From the NCBI GenBank assembly GCA_035501495.1, contig DATJWB010000045.1, positions 1 to 64,000 on the forward strand: 64,000 bases of DNA, given 5' to 3'. The translations under genes and the position numbers were made by a program. This DNA comes from JAIQFL01 sp035501495 (GTDB lineage: Bacteria > Acidobacteriota > Terriglobia > Bryobacterales > Bryobacteraceae). How positions within the stretch are numbered: position 1 is the stretch's first letter; every line of letters starts with the position of its first letter. The notes under the pieces are model-generated. The model was not told the DNA's origin. It did not search any database and worked only from the letters and a program-made list of their open reading frames with translations. Shown here piece after piece: positions 39,008 through 46,479 of this stretch.

Positions 39008-41446
39008 ATGGATTCCACGGCAGGGCCAATTCGCGTACGATCGGTTGGTCTGATCGCCATCGGCTTCCTGGTCTGCGCCGCGATTGGCATCAAGCTTTGG
39101 ACAAACAACCGTCGCCAGCCACAAACCACATGGCGGATCGGCTACGAAAACAATCCGCCGAACATGGTGGTGAGTCCCGATGGCCAGGTGACCGGACTGG
39201 CAGTTGATGTGGTTCGCGAGGCCGCGGCCCGCGCCGGGATTGGGTTGCAGTGGATCCGCTACGAGGGCCCCAGCAACCCGATGCTCGAGGGGCGGGTGGA
39301 CCTGTGGCCGCTGATGGCGGACGTTCCCGAGCGGCATCGGAATATGCACCTGACGGAACCCTGGCTCCAGGCCCATTACATGCTCCTCTATCGCGCGGGA
39401 CAGGAACGGCCGACTGCGGAGTTTCGAGGGCGTATCGGCCACTATGAGCAAACCTTGCACGCCCGTCTGGCGGCCAGACTCTACGCGCACGCCACACCCA
39501 GGCCGTATACCAGCCGCGAAGAGCTGATTCGGGGCCTCTGCGGAAGTGAAGTGGATGCCGCGCTTCTGGAAGAACGGTTTGCCCTGCGTTTGTTGTCCAG
39601 CGCCCCAGCCCCTTGCGCGTTGAAGGCGGAACCCGTCAACCATTTGCTGGTGCAGTTCTCGATGGCTTCCACGAAAAGGGCCGCCGTGGCGGCGGACCGG
39701 ATCCGGGAACAGATCGGCGAGATGGCGCGAGACCGGTCGCTGGCACTGTACCTTGCCCGCTACGCGAACAACGGGGTCCACGATGCCACGGCTGCCTATG
39801 AACTGTCGCGGGAGCGGCAGCGGGCTCGAGGGCTGGCCATTCTGGCCGCTTGCCTGGCGGTGTTGCTGGCGATGGTGCTCTGGCAGAACCGGCAGATGCA
39901 CGCCGCACGCCGCATGGCGGAACGTTCCAGCGAACGGCTGAAGGCCAGCGAAACCCGTTTCCGCATCCTGCTGGAACATGCGGCGGACATGATTGTGGCG
40001 ATCGACGGATCCGGCCGGCTCGGCTACGTCAGCCCCTCCTGCCCGCGGATTCTGGGATGGGACACCAGCGACCTGGTGGAGAAGAACCTGCACGATCTTT
40101 TGCAGCCGGAAGAGCGCGGCATCTTCCAGGCCATCATCGAAAGCCTGCCTCCCCCGACATTCCCGCCGTCGAAGATCCACTTTCACTTGCGGCATCAGGA
40201 GGGCACGTACCGTTCGTTTCAGGCGATCGTCCGCCGGCTTCCCGATGGCTACGGAGCATCCGGCGTGTTGATCAACGCGCGCGACGTTACCGCGGAGATA
40301 CGCCTTCAGGAGCAATTGCAGCAGTCCCAAAAAATGGAGGCGATGGGACGATTGGCCGCCGGGATCGCACACGACTTCAATAATCTGCTGACCGTCATCA
40401 ACGGCTACTCCAGCATGTTGCTGCGCCGTACCCGGCCCACCGAACCGGCGGCGGCCCAGCTCGAGGAGATCCAGAGGGCCGGCCAACGCGCCGCGGGGCT
40501 CACCCAACAGTTGCTGGCGTTCAGTCGCAAGCAGATGATTGTCCCGCGGCATGTAGACCTGAATGGCGCGGTGCGCGAGATGCTGGAGATGCTGCGGTCG
40601 ATCGTGGGGGAAGACATCTCCATCGCAACCGCGCTGGCCCCCGGCCTGGGAACCATTCTGGTAGACCCGGACCAGATGCAACAGGTGATCCTGAACCTGG
40701 TCGTAAACGCCCGCGATGCCATGCCGGAAGGCGGCAAACTTCTGATCGAGACGCAGAACCAGGAACTCGGCACGGCTTATGCCGGCGCCCATCCGGACGT
40801 AACTCCCGGGCGCTACGTCCGGTTGGCGGTTACTGACGACGGTGTCGGCATGGACGCCGCCACCGTGCAATCCATTTTCGAACCGTTCTTCACGACCAAG
40901 GCCAAGGGCAAGGGTACAGGTTTAGGTCTGGCCACGGCGCACGGAATCGTGCGCCAAAGCGGCGGCTGGATATGGGTGTATAGCGAGCCGGGACGCGGCA
41001 CGACGTTTAAGATTTACCTGCCGCGAAAAGACGCCCCACCGGATATCGCGGTTGCTCCGGCGGATGCCCCCGGTGAAGACGTTGAGGGAAAGACGATTCT
41101 GGTGGTGGAGGATCAGGACGCGGTCCGATTCCTGATGATGTCCGTTCTTCGCGAGAAGGGCTACCACCTTCTGGAGGCCGTAAGCGGCGAAGATGCCCTG
41201 CGCGTGGCTTCCGGTAGTGATGAGATCGACCTGGCGTTAATCGATGTGATCCTGCCGGACATGAATGGCCCGCAACTGGCTGAGCGCATCGCGACACTCA
41301 AGGCGGGGGTGAAGGTCCTGTATACGTCGGGGTACACGGAGAACGCTCTGGTGCATCGCGGCGCGCTCAAACCTGGATTTCAATACCTGCCGAAGCCCTT
41401 CACACCCGAAAATCTGGCTCTAAAGGTGCGGGACATTCTAGGCTGA
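39008..41446 (+). CDS. Hybrid sensor histidine kinase with periplasmic binding-protein sensor
   Basis: An 812-residue inner-membrane sensor. Domains in order: signal/TM (about 11-28), a type-3 solute-binding-protein domain (about 35-255; WRIGYENNPPNMVVSPDGQV), second TM (about 276-296), PAS (about 320-430; LEHAADMIVAIDGSGRLGYV), HisKA with H455 in GIAHDFNNLL, HATPase (LVVNARDAMPEG; GVGMDAATVQSIFEPFF) and a receiver domain with D746 in LALIDVILPDMNG. Ligand binding outside probably controls phosphorylation inside. The ligand is likely a small polar molecule such as an amino acid. No separate response regulator is adjacent, so output may go through the attached receiver to a distant partner. 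Confidence 0.92.
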   Translation: MDSTAGPIRVRSVGLIAIGFLVCAAIGIKLWTNNRRQPQTTWRIGYENNPPNMVVSPDGQVTGLAVDVVREAAARAGIGLQWIRYEGPSNPMLEGRVDLWPLMADVPERHRNMHLTEPWLQAHYMLLYRAGQERPTAEFRGRIGHYEQTLHARLAARLYAHATPRPYTSREELIRGLCGSEVDAALLEERFALRLLSSAPAPCALKAEPVNHLLVQFSMASTKRAAVAADRIREQIGEMARDRSLALYLARYANNGVHDATAAYELSRERQRARGLAILAACLAVLLAMVLWQNRQMHAARRMAERSSERLKASETRFRILLEHAADMIVAIDGSGRLGYVSPSCPRILGWDTSDLVEKNLHDLLQPEERGIFQAIIESLPPPTFPPSKIHFHLRHQEGTYRSFQAIVRRLPDGYGASGVLINARDVTAEIRLQEQLQQSQKMEAMGRLAAGIAHDFNNLLTVINGYSSMLLRRTRPTEPAAAQLEEIQRAGQRAAGLTQQLLAFSRKQMIVPRHVDLNGAVREMLEMLRSIVGEDISIATALAPGLGTILVDPDQMQQVILNLVVNARDAMPEGGKLLIETQNQELGTAYAGAHPDVTPGRYVRLAVTDDGVGMDAATVQSIFEPFFTTKAKGKGTGLGLATAHGIVRQSGGWIWVYSEPGRGTTFKIYLPRKDAPPDIAVAPADAPGEDVEGKTILVVEDQDAVRFLMMSVLREKGYHLLEAVSGEDALRVASGSDEIDLALIDVILPDMNGPQLAERIATLKAGVKVLYTSGYTENALVHRGALKPGFQYLPKPFTPENLALKVRDILG

Positions 41447-41459
41447 CAGACGTGGTGCG

Positions 41460-41810
41460 CTAGTGATCCTTTGGAGGACCCTGCTGCGGAGGGGTCTTCT
41501 TGGTCCCCTTTTCGCCTCGCAATGCCGCACCCAGCACCACCGCCAGCGGCAGCGATGCCCAAAACGCGTATTTCAGTTTCCGATTTCCGGGTTTTTGAGA
41601 ATTCGGAGGCAACACGCACGCATCGTGGGAGTGGTCGATCGGCTTCCCGACGCGCATCTCGTTCAGATCGTACGCGAATTGCTTTCCGCAATCCAGGCAG
41701 ACGACGTAGGTTTCCCCATGAGGAACGCCCGTCTTACTGACGGGGGTCACCGGGCGGGTTAGCCGGCGGTGGCTGCAGCGGAACATCAGGTTCAGAAGCG
41801 TGTCAATCAT
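41460..41810 (-). CDS. Small membrane protein with a zinc-ribbon-like motif
   Basis: A 116-residue protein with start MIDTLLNLMFRCSHRR (GGGGATGA upstream supports it over an earlier ATG at 41849). CSHRR near residue 11 and YVVCLDCGKQFAYDLNEMRV could supply a Cys/His metal site (C..H and CxxC). After a linker with DHSHDAC there is one hydrophobic helix (KYAFWASLPLAVVLGAAL) and a basic tail rich in K, P and Q. Relatives with this pattern are found in acidobacteria without known function. Convergent with the kinase, 13 bp apart. Confidence 0.6.
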   Translation of the reverse strand: MIDTLLNLMFRCSHRRLTRPVTPVSKTGVPHGETYVVCLDCGKQFAYDLNEMRVGKPIDHSHDACVLPPNSQKPGNRKLKYAFWASLPLAVVLGAALRGEKGTKKTPPQQGPPKDH

Positions 41811-41946
41811 CGCGTCATCCCCATTCCGGCTTTGTGGGCCTTCTTTCATTGTGACAGGTTTCGTCCGATCTGCCCCGGACCATCACCACCGTTGCCGCAA
41901 TCGTCAACCTGCTAAGATTGCGAATAGGAAGTCCCCTCCATCCCCC

Positions 41947-42756
41947 ATGTCGCAACGTCCGGGCCGTAAAGCCTACCTCCTCATCACGCTTTTCGCTCTG
42001 CTCCTGGTGCTGTTTCCGTTCCTGTTCTGGTACAACACCTGGTTCGGCCGGAAACTGACGGACGCGCAGGTGGACGAATACCTCCACGATCAGTCCAAAC
42101 CCCGCCATGCACAACACGCTCTGGTGCAGATCAGCGACCGCCTCACGCATCACCGCGACGCCTCCCGCTGGTATCCCGACGTGATTCGGCAGTCCGCCAG
42201 TCCGAGCCTCGAGATCCGCCAGACGGCGGCTTGGATCATGGGGCAGGTTCCCACTTACGCCCCGTTTCACGAAGCGCTTCTGCGTCTGATCCATGATCCT
42301 GAGCCGATGGTTCGCCGCAATGCCGCGCTGGCCTTGTCGGTATTCGGCGATCCTGCCGCGCGTCCCGAGTTGCTGGCCATGCTGCGGCCCTTCAGCATCA
42401 CGGCGCCGGTTCCGGGCACCCTGGAATATCGCCTGAAACTCGGCGACTACGTGAATCCCGGCACCAAGGTGGCGCGGATTGGCGATGTCGAGGTCCGCGC
42501 GGCCGTGCCCGGAGAGGTTCGTTCCCTGGACAAGAACGATGGCGCCACGGTCCACCCCGGTGATCCACTCGCCGACCTCTCCGTCGATCAGCATCACGTC
42601 TGGGAGGCCCTCCGCGCACTCTACCTGGTCGGTCAATCGTCCGACCTCGAAGACGTGGAGCGTTATCTGCGGCCCGTCCCTGGCCTGCCGGACACGATCC
42701 AGCGGCAGGCCGCCAACACCGTTGAGGCGATTCGGAAGCGAAACGCCCAACCGTGA
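41947..42756 (+). CDS. Membrane-anchored HEAT-repeat protein with biotinyl-lipoyl-like domain
   Basis: A 269-residue protein of no named family. One N-terminal transmembrane helix (AYLLITLFALLLVLFPFLFW) is followed by HEAT-type repeats (SPSLEIRQTAAWIMGQVPTY; DPEPMVRRNAALALSVFGDP; LLAMLRP). Then comes a barrel-like segment (SITAPVPGTLEYRLKLGDYV, then NPGTKVARIGDVEVRAAVPG and EVRSLD) like the biotinyl-lipoyl/'hammerhead' domain of membrane fusion proteins; the usual modified lysine is not obvious. It ends with another helical repeat. Possibly a scaffold in the periplasm. It precedes the ceramide operon by 118 bp. Confidence 0.6.
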   Translation: MSQRPGRKAYLLITLFALLLVLFPFLFWYNTWFGRKLTDAQVDEYLHDQSKPRHAQHALVQISDRLTHHRDASRWYPDVIRQSASPSLEIRQTAAWIMGQVPTYAPFHEALLRLIHDPEPMVRRNAALALSVFGDPAARPELLAMLRPFSITAPVPGTLEYRLKLGDYVNPGTKVARIGDVEVRAAVPGEVRSLDKNDGATVHPGDPLADLSVDQHHVWEALRALYLVGQSSDLEDVERYLRPVPGLPDTIQRQAANTVEAIRKRNAQP

Positions 42757-42785
42757 TTTCAACCCGCCTCGATGACCCCCGGCTT

Positions 42786-42841
42786 TACTATCTTTTGTTG
42801 GCATTGAATGTGGCCAACCCGTCTGAAAGCATGAGATAGTA
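42786..42841. promoter_or_regulatory. Nested inverted repeats ahead of the ceramide-type operon
   Basis: TACTATCT (42786-42793) pairs perfectly with AGATAGTA (42834-42841). Inside it GTTGGC (42797-42802) pairs with GCCAAC (42813-42818). The 56-base element fills most of the gap between the HEAT protein and the DUF3047 gene. It could be a terminator, a leader structure or an operator. Confidence 0.4.
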
Positions 42842-42874
42842 GGAAATACGGCGCAACGCCCGCTGCGAGGTCTT

Positions 42875-43525
42875 TTGAAGAAGCTTCTCCTGTTCTGCAC
42901 GGCCCTGATTTTGGTTTTTCATGCTCGTACCGCTCCGTTGGCTCTGGTCGTTCTCAATACGGCGGGGTGGAGTGTCTCCAGGTTGCCGGCTGATTGGCAG
43001 GTGAAAGTGAATCACGGCAAGCCCGACGTCTCGGTATGTGCCGACCGGCCCGATGCCTGCCTCCACCTCAGGAGCAACAAGGCCTCGTTTTCTCTCGAGC
43101 GCAGCGTGGATGTGGATCCCGTGCAGATGCCCTTCCTCACCTGGCAGTGGAAAGTCGCGCAACTCCCCGCGGGTGGCGACTTCCGCAAGGCCGCAACGGA
43201 CGATCAGGCGGCCCAAGTGCTGGTGGCCTTCGATGACCGGCGGATCCTCAGTTATGTCTGGGACACCACCGCGCCCAAAGGAGCCGAACAGCGCAGCACT
43301 TTCATTCCCCTCGTCCACGTCTTTGCGATGGTGTGCCAGTCCGGCGCCGCCGACGCCAACCGCTGGATTGCGGAGAGCCGGAACGTCGCGGCGGATTACG
43401 AACGGGCTTATGGGAAGCCCGCACCTCATGTCAAGGGCCTGCGTCTCCAAATCAACTCTCAGCACACCGGTACGGTGGCGGAGAGCTACTTCGGCGAAGT
43501 CGCGTTTCGCAGCACGCCGCGGTAA
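42875..43525 (+). CDS. DUF3047 secreted protein
   Basis: A 216-residue protein with a signal peptide (MKKLLLFCTALILVFHARTA, TTG start). The DUF3047 pattern is clear: FLTWQWKVAQLP, AQVLVAFDDRRILSYVWDTT and WIAESRNVAADYERAYG, then a GL-x-LQ-x-NSQHTG strand. The fold is a beta-sandwich often found in the periplasm; no activity is known. The next gene starts on its stop codon as TAATG, so it belongs to the ceramide-type operon and may bind or help move a lipid product. That role is inferred from context only. Confidence 0.78.
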   Translation: MKKLLLFCTALILVFHARTAPLALVVLNTAGWSVSRLPADWQVKVNHGKPDVSVCADRPDACLHLRSNKASFSLERSVDVDPVQMPFLTWQWKVAQLPAGGDFRKAATDDQAAQVLVAFDDRRILSYVWDTTAPKGAEQRSTFIPLVHVFAMVCQSGAADANRWIAESRNVAADYERAYGKPAPHVKGLRLQINSQHTGTVAESYFGEVAFRSTPR

Positions 43526-44490
43526 TGATCCTGGTAACGGGCGGCACGGGATTCATCGGCAGCCACGTCTTAGAGAAGCTCTCCTCGAGCGGTGTGCCCG
43601 CGCGTTGCCTGCTGCGCCCCCGGAACAGGCCGGCCACTCTGCCGGCGGGCATCGAGCCCGCTTTCGGTGACTTGTCCACAGGTCATGGGCTCGCGGAGGC
43701 GCTCCGCGGCATCACCGCCCTCATCCATCTTGCCGGGGTCACCAAGGCCTTGCGCAAGGAGGAGTTCTACTCCGGCAACGTGCGCGCGACCGAAACCTTG
43801 CTGCATGCGGTGGCGGGGCGCGAGATCCGCCTGGTGCATGTCAGTTCTCTCGCTGCCATCGGTCCGAGCCGCGACGGCACGCCGGTCGGCGAAGACGATC
43901 CTCCCGGTCCAATTACCCATTACGGGAAATCCAAGCTCGAGGCGGAGCGCCTGGTTCGCAAACTCACACCTCAGGCGGTCATCGTGCGCCCCCCGGTGGT
44001 TTACGGCCCCCGGGACACGGACGTCTTCCAATTGCTGAAATCGATCTCCCAGGGCCTGGTTCTCGAAATTGCGGGTGGCGAGCGGTGGTTCAGCGCCATT
44101 TACGTGACTGATCTCGTGGATGGCCTGCTGGCAGCGGCCAATTGCCCGCGGGCCACAGGGCGGACCTACTTTCTGGCGCATCCCAAGCCGAACACGTGGA
44201 CCGACCTGAGTTCCACCGCCGCACGCATCATGGCATGCCGCCCCAGCGTACTCCGCGCCCCCGTGCCGGTAGCGTATTCTCTTGGATTCGCCGCGGAGAT
44301 CTGGTCGCGGATCACGCGCAAACCGGGCATCGTTTCCCGCGAGAAGATCCGCGAGGCCCGCTGCCGATGGTGGATGTGCGATACCCGGCGCGCCGCGGCG
44401 GAACTCGGTTTTCAGGCCACGACGCCCCTCGATACGGGGCTCTCCCTCGCCCTGGCTTGGTACAAGGAGGCCGGATGGCTGAAATGGTAG
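43525..44490 (+). CDS. Extended SDR/NAD-epimerase, candidate ceramide reductase (CerR-like)
   Basis: A 321-residue extended SDR. TGGTGFIGSHVLEKL binds NAD(P), and Y133-x-x-x-K137 (HYGKSKLEAERL) is the catalytic pair with VHVSSLAAIG before it. The C-terminal part (FSAIYVTDLVDGLLAAANCP, then DTRRAAAELGF) is that of epimerase-like dehydrogenases. In Caulobacter an epimerase-type gene linked to serine palmitoyltransferase has been shown to act as ceramide reductase; the position here, four genes from the same enzymes, points to that role. It overlaps the gene before by one base and the PAP2 gene by 16. Alternative: a sugar-nucleotide epimerase. Confidence 0.75.
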   Translation: MILVTGGTGFIGSHVLEKLSSSGVPARCLLRPRNRPATLPAGIEPAFGDLSTGHGLAEALRGITALIHLAGVTKALRKEEFYSGNVRATETLLHAVAGREIRLVHVSSLAAIGPSRDGTPVGEDDPPGPITHYGKSKLEAERLVRKLTPQAVIVRPPVVYGPRDTDVFQLLKSISQGLVLEIAGGERWFSAIYVTDLVDGLLAAANCPRATGRTYFLAHPKPNTWTDLSSTAARIMACRPSVLRAPVPVAYSLGFAAEIWSRITRKPGIVSREKIREARCRWWMCDTRRAAAELGFQATTPLDTGLSLALAWYKEAGWLKW

Positions 44491-45377
44491 GCCTCACCGG
44501 CCCCCCTACTGACACACGCTTGTGGGCCGTTGACAAGTTAATTCTGGGCTACCTGGCCTTTACCACAATCTTGATTCTGGGATGGTGGAGTTCGATCGAG
44601 GACGCCGCCTGGCTGTTCGCCGCCCACCTGGCCGGGGTGGCGCTGCTGATGTTCGAGGTGAAGCGCCCGAATCCCACAAGCTGGGTCTTCCGGAACTGGT
44701 ATGCCCTGCCCTACGTAGCTTCCTGTTACAAAGAAATGGCGCTGATTATTCCAGGGGTGCGCCTCACCGATGCGGATCAATGGCTGGCAGACCTGGATTT
44801 TCGGCTCTGGGGCGTCCATCCGACCGTTTGGCTGGAGCGGATTCAGACTCCCGCCCTCACCGAGCTGTTACAAGTTGTATACACCCTCTTCGTACCGGCT
44901 GTTTTGCTGATCCCATTCTGGATTTGGCGGAGGCGCCGTTTTCGGGAGTTCCAATATTATGCTTTTTTAATCGCGTTGGGATATTTGGCTTCCTACATCG
45001 GTTACCTGATCGTCCCCGCCCGGGGGCCTCGATTCCTGCTCAACCATTTGCAGCACATACCGTTACAGGGGCTGTGGCTGTTCCACGCCATGCAGAGCAC
45101 CCTCGACCGCCTGGAATCCGCCCATTACGACTGTTTCCCGAGCGGGCATACCGAACTCACCATCCTGGCGTGGTGGTCCAGCCGCGCGATCTCAAAACCT
45201 GTGTTTTGGGTCTATTTAGCCTACACTCCGCTCATCATTTTTGCTACAGTTTATCTTCGATACCACTATACGGTAGACGTGCTGGCGGGGATTGTTCTGG
45301 CGGCGGTGCTCCTTGTGTCCACCCCCGCGTTGTATCGGTTGATGTCGAAAGGAGCGTGGTGGATTGGCGGACATTGA
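44475..45377 (+). CDS. PAP2-superfamily membrane phosphatase/phosphotransferase (PAP2_3-like)
   Basis: A 300-residue integral membrane protein with about seven hydrophobic helices. The start at 44475 has a strong AAGGAGG. Catalytic PAP2 motifs are visible: YLIVPARGPRF, CFPSGHTELTILAWW and RYHYTVDVLAG, the last two giving the His/Asp/His triad. This form, with FPSGHTE and HYxxDVxAG, is closest to the PAP2_3 (AUR1-like) group that contains inositol-phosphoceramide synthases. Within a ceramide operon it may add or remove a phospho-head group. Plain lipid phosphate phosphatase activity is the alternative. Confidence 0.75.
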   Translation: MAEMVGLTGPPTDTRLWAVDKLILGYLAFTTILILGWWSSIEDAAWLFAAHLAGVALLMFEVKRPNPTSWVFRNWYALPYVASCYKEMALIIPGVRLTDADQWLADLDFRLWGVHPTVWLERIQTPALTELLQVVYTLFVPAVLLIPFWIWRRRRFREFQYYAFLIALGYLASYIGYLIVPARGPRFLLNHLQHIPLQGLWLFHAMQSTLDRLESAHYDCFPSGHTELTILAWWSSRAISKPVFWVYLAYTPLIIFATVYLRYHYTVDVLAGIVLAAVLLVSTPALYRLMSKGAWWIGGH

Positions 45378-46479
45378 GGTCACCGGAGTGGATGGTAAGA
45401 AGGCCCTTAAAGAGTTTGTGGAATTGCCATACACCCTTTACCGTGACGACCCGTACTGGGTTCCCCAACCCCGCATCGCTGTAAAGGATCTACTCGACCG
45501 CGCGAAGCATCCGTATTATGCTAACGCAGAGGTAGAATTCTTTCTGGCGCGCCAGAACGGTCGCGTGGTAGGCCGGATTGCTGCCATAATCGACAGGGCG
45601 CACAACCGGGTTCATGAGGAAAACGCCGGATTTTTCGGGTTTTTCGAAAGTGTGAACGATCTGGAGGTGACTCGCGCCCTGTTGTCGCGGGCTCGCCAGT
45701 GGGTTTTTGAACGAGGCGCACGTTTCATTCGCGGCCCCGTCAATCCCTCCACCAACTATGAATGCGGCATGTTGATTGACGGCTTCGACTCCAGCCCTAT
45801 GGTCATGATGACCTACAATCCGCCGTACTATCCCGCATTGATGGACCAGGTGGGTCTCCGCAAGGCCAAAGATTTGCTGGCGTATTTGAGCAATTCGCAG
45901 AAAATCGAGATGAAAAAGATCGAGCGTGTTGCCGATCGCGTCCTGGCCACCCATGGAGTTACGGTTCGTACCATCAACATGAAGGATTTCAACGGGGAGG
46001 TGGAGCGCGTCTGGGAGGTCTATTCCAAGGCCTGGAGCCGGAATTGGGGATACGTTCCCATGACTCGGGAGGAATTTGCCCTGATGGGCAAAGACTTGAA
46101 GATGATCCTCAAGACCGACCTGGTGTTGATCGGGGAGGTGGGGAATCGTGTCGTGGGCTTTGCTTTGGCCTTGCCCGATATCAATCAAGCCTTGAAGCAT
46201 GCGAATGGGAGGCTGTTCCCGACGGGGCTCTTCAAAATCCTGTATTATCAACGTTTGGTCAAAAGTGTACGGGTTCTTGCACTTGGGGTGGTGGAGGAGT
46301 ACCGCACCTCCGGGCTGGCGGCGGCGTTTTATGCGACTCTGGTCCGCAATGCCAGGAGACTGGGATACGGTGATTGCGAAATGTCCTGGATACTGGAAGA
46401 CAATGTCTTGATGAATCGTTCCCTGGAAGTGATGGGGGCAAAGCGGTATAAGACCTACCGAATTTATGAATGGAACTGA
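45364..46479 (+). CDS. GNAT-fold acyltransferase, candidate bacterial ceramide synthase
   Basis: A 371-residue protein with TTG start, overlapping the PAP2 stop by 14 bases. The N-terminal half has the pattern of the large YghO-like acetyltransferase group (ELPYTLYRDDPYWVPQPRIA; FIRGPVNPSTNYECGMLIDG). The C-terminal half is GNAT: VLALGVVEEYRTSGLAAAFY is motif A with the acyl-CoA loop, followed by YGDCEMSWILEDNVLMNRSL and EVMGAKRYKTYRIY. The bacterial ceramide synthase of Caulobacter is encoded by a gene annotated as an acetyltransferase of this general type, next to serine palmitoyltransferase. Here the following gene is that enzyme, so N-acylation of the long-chain base is the best guess. 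Confidence 0.78.
   Translation: MADIEVTGVDGKKALKEFVELPYTLYRDDPYWVPQPRIAVKDLLDRAKHPYYANAEVEFFLARQNGRVVGRIAAIIDRAHNRVHEENAGFFGFFESVNDLEVTRALLSRARQWVFERGARFIRGPVNPSTNYECGMLIDGFDSSPMVMMTYNPPYYPALMDQVGLRKAKDLLAYLSNSQKIEMKKIERVADRVLATHGVTVRTINMKDFNGEVERVWEVYSKAWSRNWGYVPMTREEFALMGKDLKMILKTDLVLIGEVGNRVVGFALALPDINQALKHANGRLFPTGLFKILYYQRLVKSVRVLALGVVEEYRTSGLAAAFYATLVRNARRLGYGDCEMSWILEDNVLMNRSLEVMGAKRYKTYRIYEWN

Noticed and set aside
38987..40870. Open frame of 627 codons opposite the histidine kinase
   Set aside because: Antisense shadow of a kinase with complete domain structure; the translation is rich in His, Arg and Gly without recognisable motifs.
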